From Pelargonium nanum (Eukaryota > Streptophyta > Magnoliopsida > Geraniales > Geraniaceae), in contig JAYMTF010001308.1 in NCBI GenBank assembly GCA_036897485.1, positions 1 through 24,357 on the forward strand: DNA of 24,357 nucleotides. The letters run 5' to 3'. The notes below the pieces were generated by a model. That model was given only the letters and a program-made list of their open reading frames with translations, did not search any database and had not been told where the DNA came from. The position numbers and the translations under genes were made by a program. Of the stretch, positions 9,333-19,372 are shown in pieces. Positions within the stretch are counted from its first letter, which is position 1. Each line of letters begins with the position of its first letter.

Positions 9333-11304
9333 TTACTTTTGTGAACCAAACACGGGTACATGAGAGGTATCATCATGTTCTGAAGCCCCATCTTCTTCCT
9401 CCTTTGCCACAGACTCTTCCAGTAAATGAGAATCAGCATTTTCAGGCTCTTTTGGCATTGAAAGCAACTGGACTCTCATTAAGTCATAGATATACAACAG
9501 ATAATGAGTATGTTCTCTTGCATGTCTGTCATCAAAAGAGAACATAATGAAAGCTCAAGCTCAAGCACATTTTAGCAGATAAGTAATGCAAGAGCATTAG
9601 ATATAGCATCAGAAATCAAAATAATTTACGAGCACGAATCATTCAAAGTAATTACCTGATCATCTTATCAGAAAGAGGGCGTGACATCGGCCAGTCTGCA
9701 TGCTCGTATCTGCAAGACGTTTAGTGTCAACCTTGAAGAGAACATTGTAAATGAAAATGATACATTTTAATTCATACAAATAAAAGACGTACTCGGTGTA
9801 ATCAGCAGTAACTCCACAAAAATGACGCAGAAGGTACTCAAAATTATTTCTCTCCAACTTCAAATCATCCCTTGAGGCCTGAGGATCAAAACAAAACAAC
9901 ATATACATCAAATATATATTGCTATGACATTTCATCAATACAACTCAATAAGTAATTATGAAGTTATGAACTATTTCAAGTAGTTCTTCAGTTACAGATG
10001 GTAAAGTATAAGATGAAGTAATAAAATAAACGTTTTAACAAGTAGATTAGAAGGGATTTAGAGTAAAACACCTGTTTAGTGTCAAAAATATTGCAAACAT
10101 ATAATCGAAATTCGGGTTCAAGCAATGAAACAACTTTCTCCGCTGCATGCAAGACCTAATTATGTATATAAATTAATATTATCACAGCACGAAGTAATTA
10201 AACATGATGTGACAAAACCAAAATGCCAAGGTGCAAGAAATAAACCTTTTTTCTTGGCAGGATCCATGAAAGGTATCCTGAAATACTTTGCGAATACTTT
10301 GCGATACTATTGCGTAAACTCAAAGCATTCACAACAAAATCCTCAGTTCTAGTAGAAATTTGAATCAAGCAGGTCATTCCTCGTAAAAATTCATATTTAT
10401 TATATACCATATCAAGCTGCAGGAAAGTTGTAATAATAGTCAAAACAGGCACAAAGAGACGGTCATTTCTTCATATCAGGAAACTGCGTAGCTCATTGTG
10501 CACAACATTAGAAAATCCTAGGAAAATACAAAAATCAAATAAGTTGATCATAAACAATCTAGCTACATAATTAAATGTTAGTAAATTTCAATGAATCCAA
10601 GATCATTATATGTAAACATAATTAACTAGCCATATCATGATATATAGCCAAGTCTTACCGCAAATTCGTTAACGCTATCCAATTTATCAGCCAACTCTTC
10701 CAAATCCTCGATCGTTTGAACGAGCTTGAATGGAGTAGACTCTATCGAGGGTGATTTCATCGGTTCAACATCCCCAATATCTTCATCAACATGAAAGTCC
10801 AACTCAAAGAGCTTCTCCTGTAGTAAGAAGATACATATATACATTGTCAATCACATCATGAAATGGATAGTGTTAGAGAACATCCACCATATAACACTAC
10901 ATATATGAATATGGATACTCGTATCATTAATTACAAAATCATTGTGGCACAAGAGAAAAAATCATTATAATATTCATACCATAATCATATAATAATCATT
11001 CAAAGTCAGTATAAATTTCATAGATGATCAAACATTACAAAAAACAGAAACACAATTTTATCAAAAACAATCAATAATTTTAGCAAATTCAATGGAGACT
11101 AACCAGATCATGAATGAACCTGTGCTTATTCTCTCTCCTTATCACCTTGGTCTTCTCGGTGGACTCATCGTCCGATTCCATAAATAGTGGCTTGGAGAAA
11201 GAGGTTAGGGTTTGCAGGGATGGGACCTTCTGAGCAGGAGATTGATCAACGTTCATGGCTTCTTCTTCTTGTCGTTGGAGTTGGTTCATGTGAAGATCAA
11301 CCAT
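9333..11304 (-). CDS. RRP6-like (EXOSC10/RRP6L2) exonuclease-domain protein, catalytically eroded, copy A, 315 aa
   Basis: Exons (minus strand): 11104-11304, 10659-10817, 10246-10416, 10072-10155, 9793-9878, 9656-9709, 9333-9525. All introns are GT-AG and the 948-nt frame is open. Family role: nuclear exosome 3'-5' exoribonuclease of the DEDD-Y (RNase D) type. MNVDQSPAQK at residue 17, SPSIESTPFKLV, MTCLIQISTRTEDFVV, YVCNIFDT, ASRDDLKLERN and THYLLYIYDLM identify the family. The active site is degraded: Exo I D-x-E has D122 but V124; Exo II HGADRD reads HAAEKV (V185); Exo III Y-x3-D reads H253/H257. The PMC2NT region between MNVD and RFIHDL is missing, and the HRDC domain is replaced by a tail of about 27 residues ending VPVFGSQK. 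A TATA box lies just upstream, which favours starting at the residue-17 ATG (11254-11256). It could be a pseudoenzyme or a young pseudogene; no exonuclease activity is expected. Confidence 0.75.
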
Positions 11305-11327
11305 GAAGATTATAGATGTTTACTTCG

Positions 11328-11337
11328 TATTTATAAA
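11328..11337 (-). promoter_or_regulatory. TATA box of RRP6-like copy A
   Basis: The minus strand reads TTTATAAATA here. A start site about 30 bp downstream would fall near 11,300, at or just past the first ATG (11304). Translation is therefore more likely from the ATG at 11254-11256, which is also where the MNVD start of the family lies. Copy B shows no equivalent TATA box. Confidence 0.45.
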
Positions 11338-12453
11338 CACATGAATATCCTTAATTTTAATGTGTAACTTTTGAATAATACGAACTGTTCAAAACATTTT
11401 CCGTTAGTTATTGATGAGTATGTTTTGACTCAGTCCACGTTAGAGTATGTTTGTCTAAGCTTTGATCAAACTAGCTTATAACTATTAAAAAACTCTTTTT
11501 ATCAAGTTACGCGTATGATAAATTCAAAATAACTCATAAGCTAAAGATTATACCTAGCTTTTCATTTTTTAACTTATAATCAGCAACAACACAAAAACGT
11601 GTTTGACCATGAAAAAGAGATTTGTACCCTTAAAATTTAATGTGATAAAAATAAAACAAATCTGTAGGTTTAAGATTTAATACTCGATTTGAGTGGGTTT
11701 CATGTCAAAATCATATAATTTTTCAAGAAAAATATGAATGTGTCTTTGAATTGTAAAATACAATAATACTTTTATGTATCAAATTTGAGATTTCAAATTA
11801 TGCATTCATCGTAAAAGTAATTTTTTATAGAGAAAAATGAAATAAAAAATCACGTGTTAGGGAAATGTTTATAAGCTCTATATGTTTATGAGCTGTTTCT
11901 GAGAAGTAAATCCAATCACTTTCTTAGAATGTCTTTATCATACGTCTTATTCACGTGTTAGGAAATATCCTAAGAAATGGTGTAAGTCCAAATGTCCACT
12001 TGAGCTTCTGATTGTTGATCTCGAACTTTTGACATGCGCTATATAACACTCCGTTTAATGGATAGTTCAAATGTATTTTCAAGACACCATCTTGGGTGTG
12101 AGAATGAGTTCTCACTCGAGAATCACAAAATTAGAAAGAGTTTTCTAGAAAGAGAAAGTACAAAGAGTAATAAATGTTCTTAAATATGAATCACTCTCTC
12201 ACACCATGAGATAAGTATATATACTTATAAAAAGTTTTTACTATACGTGTCGATGTGTGGTTGGTTGTTGGTAAGATAGAGTCCGCTTTGAAACTCACTT
12301 GCGGTTTGAGCTCTAACTTCTCATACACACTAATTGCAGAAGTCAGGTGAATCTGAGAGTTATTTTGTTCCCTTCGAGCATTGCGGGGAGGATCAAAACA
12401 AATTAGGTGCTCAAGAAAGACAGGATGTACGGGGGCCTTTGACCTGACCATGC

Positions 12454-13121
12454 TGATGGGAACTTTGAAAGTGGCTTGATGATGCAATTTGACAACTCAC
12501 TATGTTGTTTAAGTGTGGTGCCATACCCAGGAATATGAAAGTGACTCAAGGACATAATGACATTTTTGAACTATACATGAAAACTTATAAAATAAATAAA
12601 AAGTAAAGAATATAAAATATTCAGATGTGATGAATCTATTATTTAATTATGTTTATTATAATAAATTATATATATATATATATATTTATTTATTTAAAGT
12701 ATTTTGTACTCATTTTTATGTAATAATAATATTTACACATTGCTTACCCATACTTAATTAGTTGTTTTTTTGTGGGGGTCTAAGGGGGTTGAGCGTCAAA
12801 GCATAAATTAGGGCTCTTTAGGCTGATTACGTTCCTGAAATGTGGAAAGACGAATTTCAAAAATTAAGAGAAATTAATTTGGAAATGATTGGAAAGCAAA
12901 GGTGGTGCTTGATGACGAGCCCAAACATCTTATTCCCGTGAAGGAGCATTAGGACATATATCTCATATGATTCTTGAAATGGGGAGTGTCCGACAAGTTG
13001 GCAATGACGAAAGAATTCGTTTATTTCATGATCAAAGGCTTAGAGGCCCGAGTAATTTTTGGCCATTGTTAGACCACTAGAGGGGATAAAAGAGATGAAT
13101 TTCAGGTTTGATTTTGTCTTT
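12454..13121. other. Spacer between the duplicated units
   Basis: No gene is seen. It is AT-rich with an (AT)n microsatellite near 12,667-12,685. From about 12,760 to 13,100 it is less AT-rich (GTGGGGGTCTAAGGGGGTTG and following) but no reading frame or known family is recognisable. It may be the remnant of a repeat. Confidence 0.5.
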
Positions 13122-15799
13122 GGAGGAAAGTACATACAATTAGAAGAAGATGAAATGGTGAGGAGGAAGATAGAGCAGAGAGAAAAAAAAGTTAATTTCC
13201 AATAATTAATTGACAACCTGACTCGTAAAATTATTTATCTTTTATGCACTAAAGTGGTACATCATCATGTCTATGTCGCGCTCCACATCTTAAAAATGAC
13301 ACTTGAACTGTCATATAATTATTTTCAACGGAAAAGGTCAACATCAATATTAAATTTGACTTAATTATTTAAAATTGAAAGTTCACGCACTTATTTGTAC
13401 GAAATTCGTCCAAACTGACTTATTTGTACGTCTAATCAAAGATGATGCACCTAAAATAATTACTTTTGTGAACCAAACACGGGTACATGAGAGGTATCAT
13501 CATGTTCTGAAGCCCCATCTTCTTTCTCCTTTGCCACAGACTCTTCCACCAAAGGAGAATCAGCATTTTCAGACTCTTTTGACATTGAAAGCAACTGGAC
13601 TTTCATTAAGTCATAGATATGCAATAGATAATGTGTACGTTGTCTTGAATATCTGTCATCAAAAGAGAACTCTATGAGAAGAACATAATGAAAGCTCAAG
13701 CTGAAGCACATTTTAGCAGATAAGTAATGCAAGAGCTTTAGATATAGCATCAGAAATTAAAATAATCTACGAAAAAAACAAAACATTTTTTAAAGAATCA
13801 TAAAAAGTAATTACCTGAGTATCCTATCATTAAGAGGTCGAAACAGCCAGTCAACATTCTGGTGACAACTTTGAAGAGAACATTGTAAAAGAAAATGATG
13901 CATTTTAAGTAATACAAATAAAAGACCTACTCGTCGAAATTATCAGTAACTCCACAAAAATGACGTACGAGGTACTTCAAACTATTTCTTTCCAACTTCA
14001 ACGCCCTCGAGGCCTGAGGATCACAACAAAATAAAACTGAGATAATGCTTCAATTAGGAGTAGATTAGAAGGGATTAAGAGTAAAACACCTTTTCAGTGT
14101 CAAACATATTGCGAACATATATTCCATAGTCCAGTTGAAGCCGTATAATATCTCGATACGCTCCATGCATCACCTAATTATGTATATAAATTAATATTAT
14201 CACAACACGAAATAATTAAACATGTGACAAAACCAAAATGCCAAGGTGCAAGAAATAAACCTTTTTCTTGGCTGGATCTGCGAAGAATTTCCCCAAATAC
14301 GGGCCGACATTGATTTGAAGATTCAAAGTATCCACAACAAAATCCTCGGTTCTAGTTGAAATTTCCATCCAGCAGGTCATTCCTTTTAAAAATTTACTTT
14401 CATTATGTTCCAAATTAACCTGGAAACTGCTTCGTTGTGCTCTTTACATCTCCCAAAACACACATTATCAAATAATAGATTAATTAAAGAACATTACAAA
14501 ACCCTAGGAAAATACAAAAAATCAAATAAGTTGATAAACTATCTAGCTACATAATTAAATATAGTAAATTTCAATGAATCCAAGATCATTATATGTAAAC
14601 ATAATTAACTAGCCATCATGGCCAAGTCTTACCGCAAATTCGTTAACGCTGCGCAATTTAGCAGCCAACTCTATCAAATCCATGAGCTCTTCAACAAGCT
14701 TGAATGGTGTACACTCTATCGAGGGTGGTTTCTTCGGTTCATCATGATCCCCAATATCTTTATCAACATCAAAGTCCAACACAGGGAGCTTCTCCTGTAA
14801 TACGTTGCCAATCACATGAAATGGAGAGTGTTAGAGAGATGCGATAAAAAGACAATTATAATTAAGTTCCAGTAATATAAAAGACATGTGATCTGATTGC
14901 TCGTATTTTATACGAGTTATCTAGTCGTAAATTCTGCTATTTTAGAGCATAGATACCACGGTTTCGCCTGTTTTCACAGTCTTTGTGTGCATTTGGCCAA
15001 CGACTTCATTATTGACGTATTCCATAACTGGCTTGGAGAGAGAAGTGGCAGCGGTTAGGGTTGGCAGGGATTGGACCTTCTGAGCAGGAGATTGATCAAC
15101 GTTCATGGCTTCTTTGTTGTCGTTGGAGTTGGTTCATGGCTTTATTATGCAACTTTTGAATACTAGGAAGTAAGAACTTTTCAAAACATTTTCTGTTAGT
15201 TATTGATAAGTTTGTTTTGACTTCGTCAACAGGTTCACTAGATTTTATTTATTGTTTTATCCACTTATTAGGGGATATCCTAGATATTAAAATGGTGTAA
15301 GTCCAAATGTTCAATTGAGCTTCTAATCGTAGATCTCGAACTTATGACAAGCGCTATGTAACACTCTGTTAATAGATACATCGGATGTATTTTCGGAACA
15401 CCGTCTTAGGTGTGATAATAAGTTTTCACTCAAGAATCACAAAACTAGAAAGAGTTTTCTAGAAAGAGAAAGTATAAAGAGTAATAAATGTTCTTAATTA
15501 AATGTGGATCCCTCTATCATAACAAGAGATGAATATTTATACTATAAAAATTTCTATCATGTGTCAATGCATGGTTGGTTGTTGATAAGGTGGGGTGTGC
15601 TTTGAGGCTCACTTGCGGTTTGGGCTCTAACTTCTGTAGCACACTTATTGTAGAATTTGAGTGAGTCTAAGAGTTCTCATGTTCCCTTCAAGCATCACAG
15701 GGAGGATCGAAACTCATCGAGTAGCATCTTAGTGTTCAAGAAAGACGGGATGTCCTGATGGTGTTCTAATAAGGCAGGGAGCCTTTGAAGCGACCATGC
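13122..15799. repeat. Tandem segmental duplication, unit B (2.7 kb)
   Basis: This is the second copy of the unit at 9031-12453, in the same orientation. It is shorter, mainly because it lacks the roughly 500-bp block upstream of the gene that unit A has, plus smaller gaps in introns. The offset between units falls from about 4.1 kb at the 3' side of the gene to about 3.3 kb at the 5' side. Confidence 0.85.
13460..15106 (-). pseudogene. RRP6-like (EXOSC10/RRP6L2) gene, copy B, probably broken
   Basis: Recognisable exons (minus strand): about 14957-15106 (MNVDQSPAQKVQSLPTLTAA; the frame stops at 14942 if unspliced), 14633-14794, 14261-14419, 14090-14173, about 13931-14013, 13815-13858 and 13460-13652. 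It is homologous exon by exon to copy A. Active site: Exo I reads VNLEHN (the D is N, E kept), Exo II HGAYRDI is kept, Exo III reads RYSRQRTHYLL (Y kept, D is R). So two of the four acidic metal ligands are gone. At the end of exon 5 a TAG replaces the TAC of copy A, and the start of exon 6 has lost the bases holding the acceptor used in copy A; using GA|GTAGGT as donor puts exon 6 out of frame. The tail after NADSPLVE matches copy A nearly residue for residue. A truncated transcript ending after Exo II remains possible. Confidence 0.65.
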
Positions 15800-16681
15800 G
15801 AGAAATTGTTCAGGGCAGTTTAAAGTTACAAAAATAGTTTAAAATAATTCACTGCAAAATGTGACAAGTACATGATAATCAAACCTAATCTATCCGGAAA
15901 AAAATTTCTCATTTATTTTTAACCTTTTCTCCCGTGCTAAAAAAATAAAAATTTCTCCATAGGTAGAAGTTGGTTTATCTGGTCGATTTTTTTTTTCTTT
16001 GGTGAATGGAAGAAATAGGAGATGAAAGTTACTGTCACTGTAGTTATAAAGCTCCAATTTACAAGTACTCTTCTGTTTCAAAAAAGCAAAAACAAGTTTA
16101 CCCCTACGATGAACAAGTAATATCCTCTCATCAACTTCCCTTAAGTTCATAACATATTTATGTTCCTTGTTCTGCATTTTCAGTATATTAAATACAAAAT
16201 CATCATATATAAATTCAGATTACGAAATCAAAGTTTGTGCGAAAAGCAATTTTTTTGGATAAAACTTCTTGAAACCCATCAGTTCTGTACCCGAACCCTA
16301 GAAATTTGAAAGAACAAATTGCCATAAGCTTACATGATACAAGATAAATAGACTTCTTCAATCTTCAACAATAACAACTGATCAAGAAGCTTCAAATTGA
16401 TTCGTTTATGGGAAATACGTATTTTTGGTGTCTGGGCTTCTAAGAGAGAGTAGTTGTGATGATTCAGATACTCAAATGATGAATTCATTTGTTATTATTA
16501 TTGTTTATAAGGGGCATATTAGTCATTTTAAATAAATGTTAAACGGCGTCAATAGTTTGCAGTAATAATAATATCAAAGGGTAGTTAATTGTTTCAAAAT
16601 TAAATACATGGTGGTTAAGTGTAAAAAAGGTATAACATAGGGTATATATATGTAATTACCCCTAATAATAAATACTTGCTC
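15800..16681. other. Intergenic, no assignable gene
   Basis: A 95-codon open frame lies on the minus strand at 15890-16177 (MQNKEHKYVMNLREVDER start). It matches no family I know, is Lys- and Phe-rich as expected of AT-rich DNA, and has no supporting signals, so it is not called. The stretch 16,500-16,670 has the look of repeat DNA, but no ends or target duplications were found. Confidence 0.45.
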
Positions 16682-16689
16682 TATATAAT
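16682..16689 (+). promoter_or_regulatory. TATA box of the defensin-like gene
   Basis: TATATAAT lies 37 bp upstream of the ATG at 16726. A start site about 30 bp downstream would leave a very short 5'UTR of around 10-20 bases. Confidence 0.6.
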
Positions 16690-16725
16690 CAATCCTAAAC
16701 CCAACCATTTTTCATAGCAGAAAAG

Positions 16726-17204
16726 ATGAGGAAGTTTTCTAGCTTCAAGTTGGCTCTCTTGATTGTCATGCTAGTAGCAACTTGTAAGTATCTTTCTGAA
16801 ATTAATGTGCATACTAGCTAGCTCGTACAAAATATTTTAATTGTTGAATAAAGTTCACAATTTGTGACAATTTAATTATTCATTTTATTAAAATATACTT
16901 ATGAACATGCCTTTTGGAATTTCAATAGGTATCCTAAACTCAAATGCTGCAGATGCATCTTGTTCGAGAGCTTTTGATTGTAAGTTCTCAAGAACATAAT
17001 TAATTTTGGTTTAGCTTAAAACATCTATTGATAATATATACTCATCGTATCGCTAATGAAACTATATGATTTGCAGGTTCTGAGGAGTCATCAAATAAAA
17101 AGGAAAATATATGTAGTAAAGATTCAAATTGCGCAAAATTTCCTTGCAAAAAAGGTGGTCATACCTATTGTGTTTTTGGATCTTGCATGTGCATTCCTTG
17201 GTAA
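16726..17204 (+). CDS. Secreted defensin-like cysteine-rich peptide, 3 exons, 78 aa
   Basis: Exons 16726-16783, 16929-16979 and 17077-17204 join in frame through GT-AG introns; both introns split a TGT (Cys) codon after its first base. Residues 1-26 form a signal peptide (MRKFSSFKLALLIVMLVATC, then NSNA|AD as a likely cleavage site). The mature peptide of about 52 residues has eight cysteines (31, 37, 49, 55, 60, 68, 73, 75) spaced C-x5-C-x11-C-x5-C-x4-C-x7-C-x4-C-x-C, ending CMCIPW. The C-x4-C-x-C end and an early intron are typical of plant DEFL/LCR and NCR-like peptides, which act outside the cell in defence or signalling. The exact subgroup is not identified. It is much too short for coding-bias tests, but the fit of signal peptide, phases, cysteines and TATA box is convincing. 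Confidence 0.8.
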
Positions 17205-18342
17205 AACTATATTGGAACACTAAGATGGATATAGCGAATTTCATGATTATTGTACTCAAATTTGTCCTTCAATTCTCATTATATGAATGGTGAGAAAAGG
17301 CAAGTGTACAAGTTATATGGTTTTGTTTTATAGGCTAAACTATTACATGTGTTTAATTTTCTATTGATATGCACAATAAATAAGGTTCAATGTCATTGTA
17401 TGAATCAAGAAATATATAAAATTTATAGAAAGTATATGTTAATTATAATAATTTGGATTAAAGTTACTATATATGGTCTTTGGTATGATAATTGATCTTT
17501 CTTTTATTTTTTAAATCAATTTTCTTGAAAATCTTCTGCCTCTCTTCTTATTATAATACATTATTTCTCTTTATGATGAAAAAAAGACAACAGTATGCAT
17601 GCGTGACATCTTAATTTAATTAGTTGCGAACAATGTTTAAGTGACGTACAATTTTTAATTTTTTTTCCCCACATAGACGAAAGTTGAAGGCTCATCCTGT
17701 CACCTATGACATTATTTCTTAGACTAACACAAGTAGTTGTAAACCCTAAAAAGTATGCTCAATTTTCCATGGAAGTTCATAATGAATGATATCATATTTT
17801 ATGGTTCACAATAAGCAAGTGTTAAAGAATGCTCACTTCTCAATTCACATACAAAATTAATAAGCAAAGCCTCAAGTTTTTATTTTGTAAGGAATAAGGT
17901 ATATTGTCACGAATAATTCATGAAATAAGCAATTCATAAAAGACACGTCTGATTTTCAGGTGATGTCCGTAATGAACAAGATTTGTTTTCATCAATTATT
18001 CATGAGATTAGCAAAAGTATGTTTAATTTTCAATTGAAGGCCGTACAAAGTGTGGTATGTTAGGACCAGACGAGACCCAGTATAAAATTGTACAGCAAGA
18101 AGCTTTATATTTATTTTAGTATAATGGTGAGAGCTTTTTTGTGTTCTCTTTTTAGTTTTTAATTGATATTTTTACAATTGCTAATTTATTTGCCTCTTGA
18201 AAACTATAATTTGATTCATTTTATTGTTCTGAACGCTATTTGAGAAGCAATTTGTGTAGCCTTCCAATTGAGAAATCTCATATCTTGTAATTCTTCTTTG
18301 CTCAGTTTAAAATTTTGCTTCCAATTGCATGGTATTTATATA
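17205..18342. other. Intergenic, AT-rich, no gene seen
   Basis: Probable 3'UTR of the defensin-like gene followed by AT-rich DNA. Around 17,910-18,058 there is a weak, degenerate direct repeat of roughly 75 bp (AATAATTCATGAAATAAGCAA against AATTATTCATGAGATTAGCAA-type sequence). No second cysteine-rich exon was found. Confidence 0.5.
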
Positions 18343-18522
18343 TTACTTTTTTGTAATCTCAACTTCAACTTGTAATTCAAGTTTTGCTGAATCAGAAGCA
18401 TCGATCTGGTGCTTCTTGATGGGTCTAATTTTTCTCTTAATGTTTCTCAGCAAATGTCTCTTTTCTTCTTGAAAGAAGTCATTTGAAAACTCCCATCGAT
18501 TCCTATCGATCTTCCTAAAACA
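18343..18522 (-). pseudogene. Heat shock factor exon 2 fragment, copy 2
   Basis: After an acceptor-like TGCAG the minus strand encodes [20 protein letters not shown] and [13 protein letters not shown], the end of an HSF DNA-binding domain and linker, then the start of an HR-A type segment ([13 protein letters not shown]) and a stop at 18343-18345. The family would continue with the HR-A/B oligomerisation region, a nuclear localisation signal and an activation domain; none is present. Confidence 0.8.
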
Positions 18523-18598
18523 CTGCACCAAACAGAACAAGATCACAAATTAATAATACTAAACAAAATATTATAAATTTGTCATAGAAGCTACAATC

Positions 18599-18820
18599 CG
18601 GAAGAAGGGTTTTGGAGAACTCATGTGAATCCCAAACAACGAAGCTATGGTCGGATTGGCTCCAAGATATGATCGAATTGGTCCTGGGATCCTCCACCAT
18701 TTGAAACGTTGTGTTCAAAGATGCAGGTGGTTTCACTTCTTGCAGCTCCTTCGTTGGCTTCGCTAGACCACTTGGTGAAGAAGACGAAGACAGAGGCGAC
18801 GACCCACCAACAGATATCAT
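18599..18820 (-). pseudogene. Heat shock factor DNA-binding-domain exon fragment, copy 2
   Basis: The minus strand encodes a Ser-rich start then TFQMVEDPRTNSIISWSQSD and HSFVVWDSHEFSKTLLP, the first part of a plant HSF DNA-binding domain. Compared with copy 1 about 65 bp are deleted after LLP, removing the KYFKHNNFSSFIRQLNTY part and the splice donor, so the frame runs into former intron and stops at the start of the next exon (18515-18517). It is fused upstream, without a start of its own, to exon 2 of copy 1. It cannot make a working DNA-binding domain. Confidence 0.8.
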
Positions 18821-19009
18821 AATGTTCATATCTTTCTTCAGAATCTCAACTTCAGCTTGTAATCCAAGTTTTGCTAAATCAGAAGCCTCAATCTGGTGCT
18901 TCTTGGTGGGTCTAATTTTCCTCTTAATGTTCCTCAACAAACGTCTCTTCCCTTCCTGAAAGAAGTCATTTGAAAACTCCCATCGATCCCTATCGATCTT
19001 CCTAAAATA
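18821..19009 (-). pseudogene. Heat shock factor exon 2 fragment, copy 1, fused to copy 2
   Basis: The minus strand encodes [20 protein letters not shown], then [19 protein letters not shown] and an HR-A-like LGLQAEVEILKKDMNIM, and passes without a break into the Ser-rich start of copy 2 (SVGGSSPLSSSSSPSG). The whole open frame is 172 codons (18515-19033). The join at NIM/SVGG is the breakpoint of the tandem duplication. The first codon of the exon is TAT where HSF genes have Gly (NTYG|FRKI). Confidence 0.8.
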
Positions 19010-19096
19010 CTGCACCAAACAGAACAAGATCACAAATTAACAATATCAAGCAAAAGATTGTAAATTTGTCAGAGAAGCAACAATATGATTTCTCAC

Positions 19097-19372
19097 GTAA
19101 GTGTTAAGTTGGCGAATGAAACTCGAGAAGTTGTTGTGCTTGAAGTATTAGGGAATGAGGGTTTTGGAGAACTCATGTGAATCCCAAACAATGAAGCTGT
19201 GGCCGGATTGGCTCCAAGATATGATCGAATTGGTTCTGGAATCGTCCACCATTTGATTCGTTTAGGGGAAAAATGCAGGTGGGTTCACTTCTTGCAACTC
19301 CTTCGTTGGCTTCGCCAGACCACTTGGTGAAGAAGACGAAGACAGAGACGACGACCCACCAACAGATCTCAT
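19097..19372 (-). pseudogene. Heat shock factor exon 1, copy 1, with two stops
   Basis: A 92-codon exon starts at ATG (19370-19372) and ends with LNTY at a GTGAGA donor. It encodes a Ser-rich leader, then MVDDSRTNSIISWSQSGHSF, WDSHEFSKTL and YFKHNNFSSFIRQLNTY of the HSF DNA-binding domain. Two TAA codons interrupt it, at codons 37 and 75; the second replaces the invariant Lys of LLPKYFKHNNF. As a host transcription-factor gene it is dead. The class A type is suggested by the FRKI/HR-A spacing in exon 2, but the subgroup is not identified. Confidence 0.85.

Larger units (their letters stand above)
9031..12453. repeat. Tandem segmental duplication, unit A (3.4 kb)
   Basis: Unit A matches 13122-15799 over the whole gene, its introns and both flanks. 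It starts at GGAGGAAAGTRCATACA (9031 and 13122), includes the shared 3' flank with CATCATCATGTCTATGT, and ends near GACCATGC (12446-12453; 15792-15799). Both units keep the same upstream block with TTAGAAAGAGTTTTCTAG-type sequence. Unit A carries about 500 bp (roughly 11,440-11,945) that unit B lacks. Close similarity in introns and flanks argues for a DNA-level tandem duplication and not retroposition. Confidence 0.85.

Noticed and set aside
11445-11610. Possible MITE (CTAAGC/CTTATAA-rich) found only in duplication unit A
   Set aside because: The two outer ends are in the same orientation, not inverted, and no target duplication could be found.
12191-12487. 98-codon minus-strand open frame upstream of RRP6-like copy A
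   Set aside because: The homologous region of unit B does not keep the frame open, and no family is recognised.
15890-16177. 95-codon minus-strand open frame
   Set aside because: No recognisable domain, low-complexity Lys/Phe content typical of AT-rich DNA, no promoter or splice partners.
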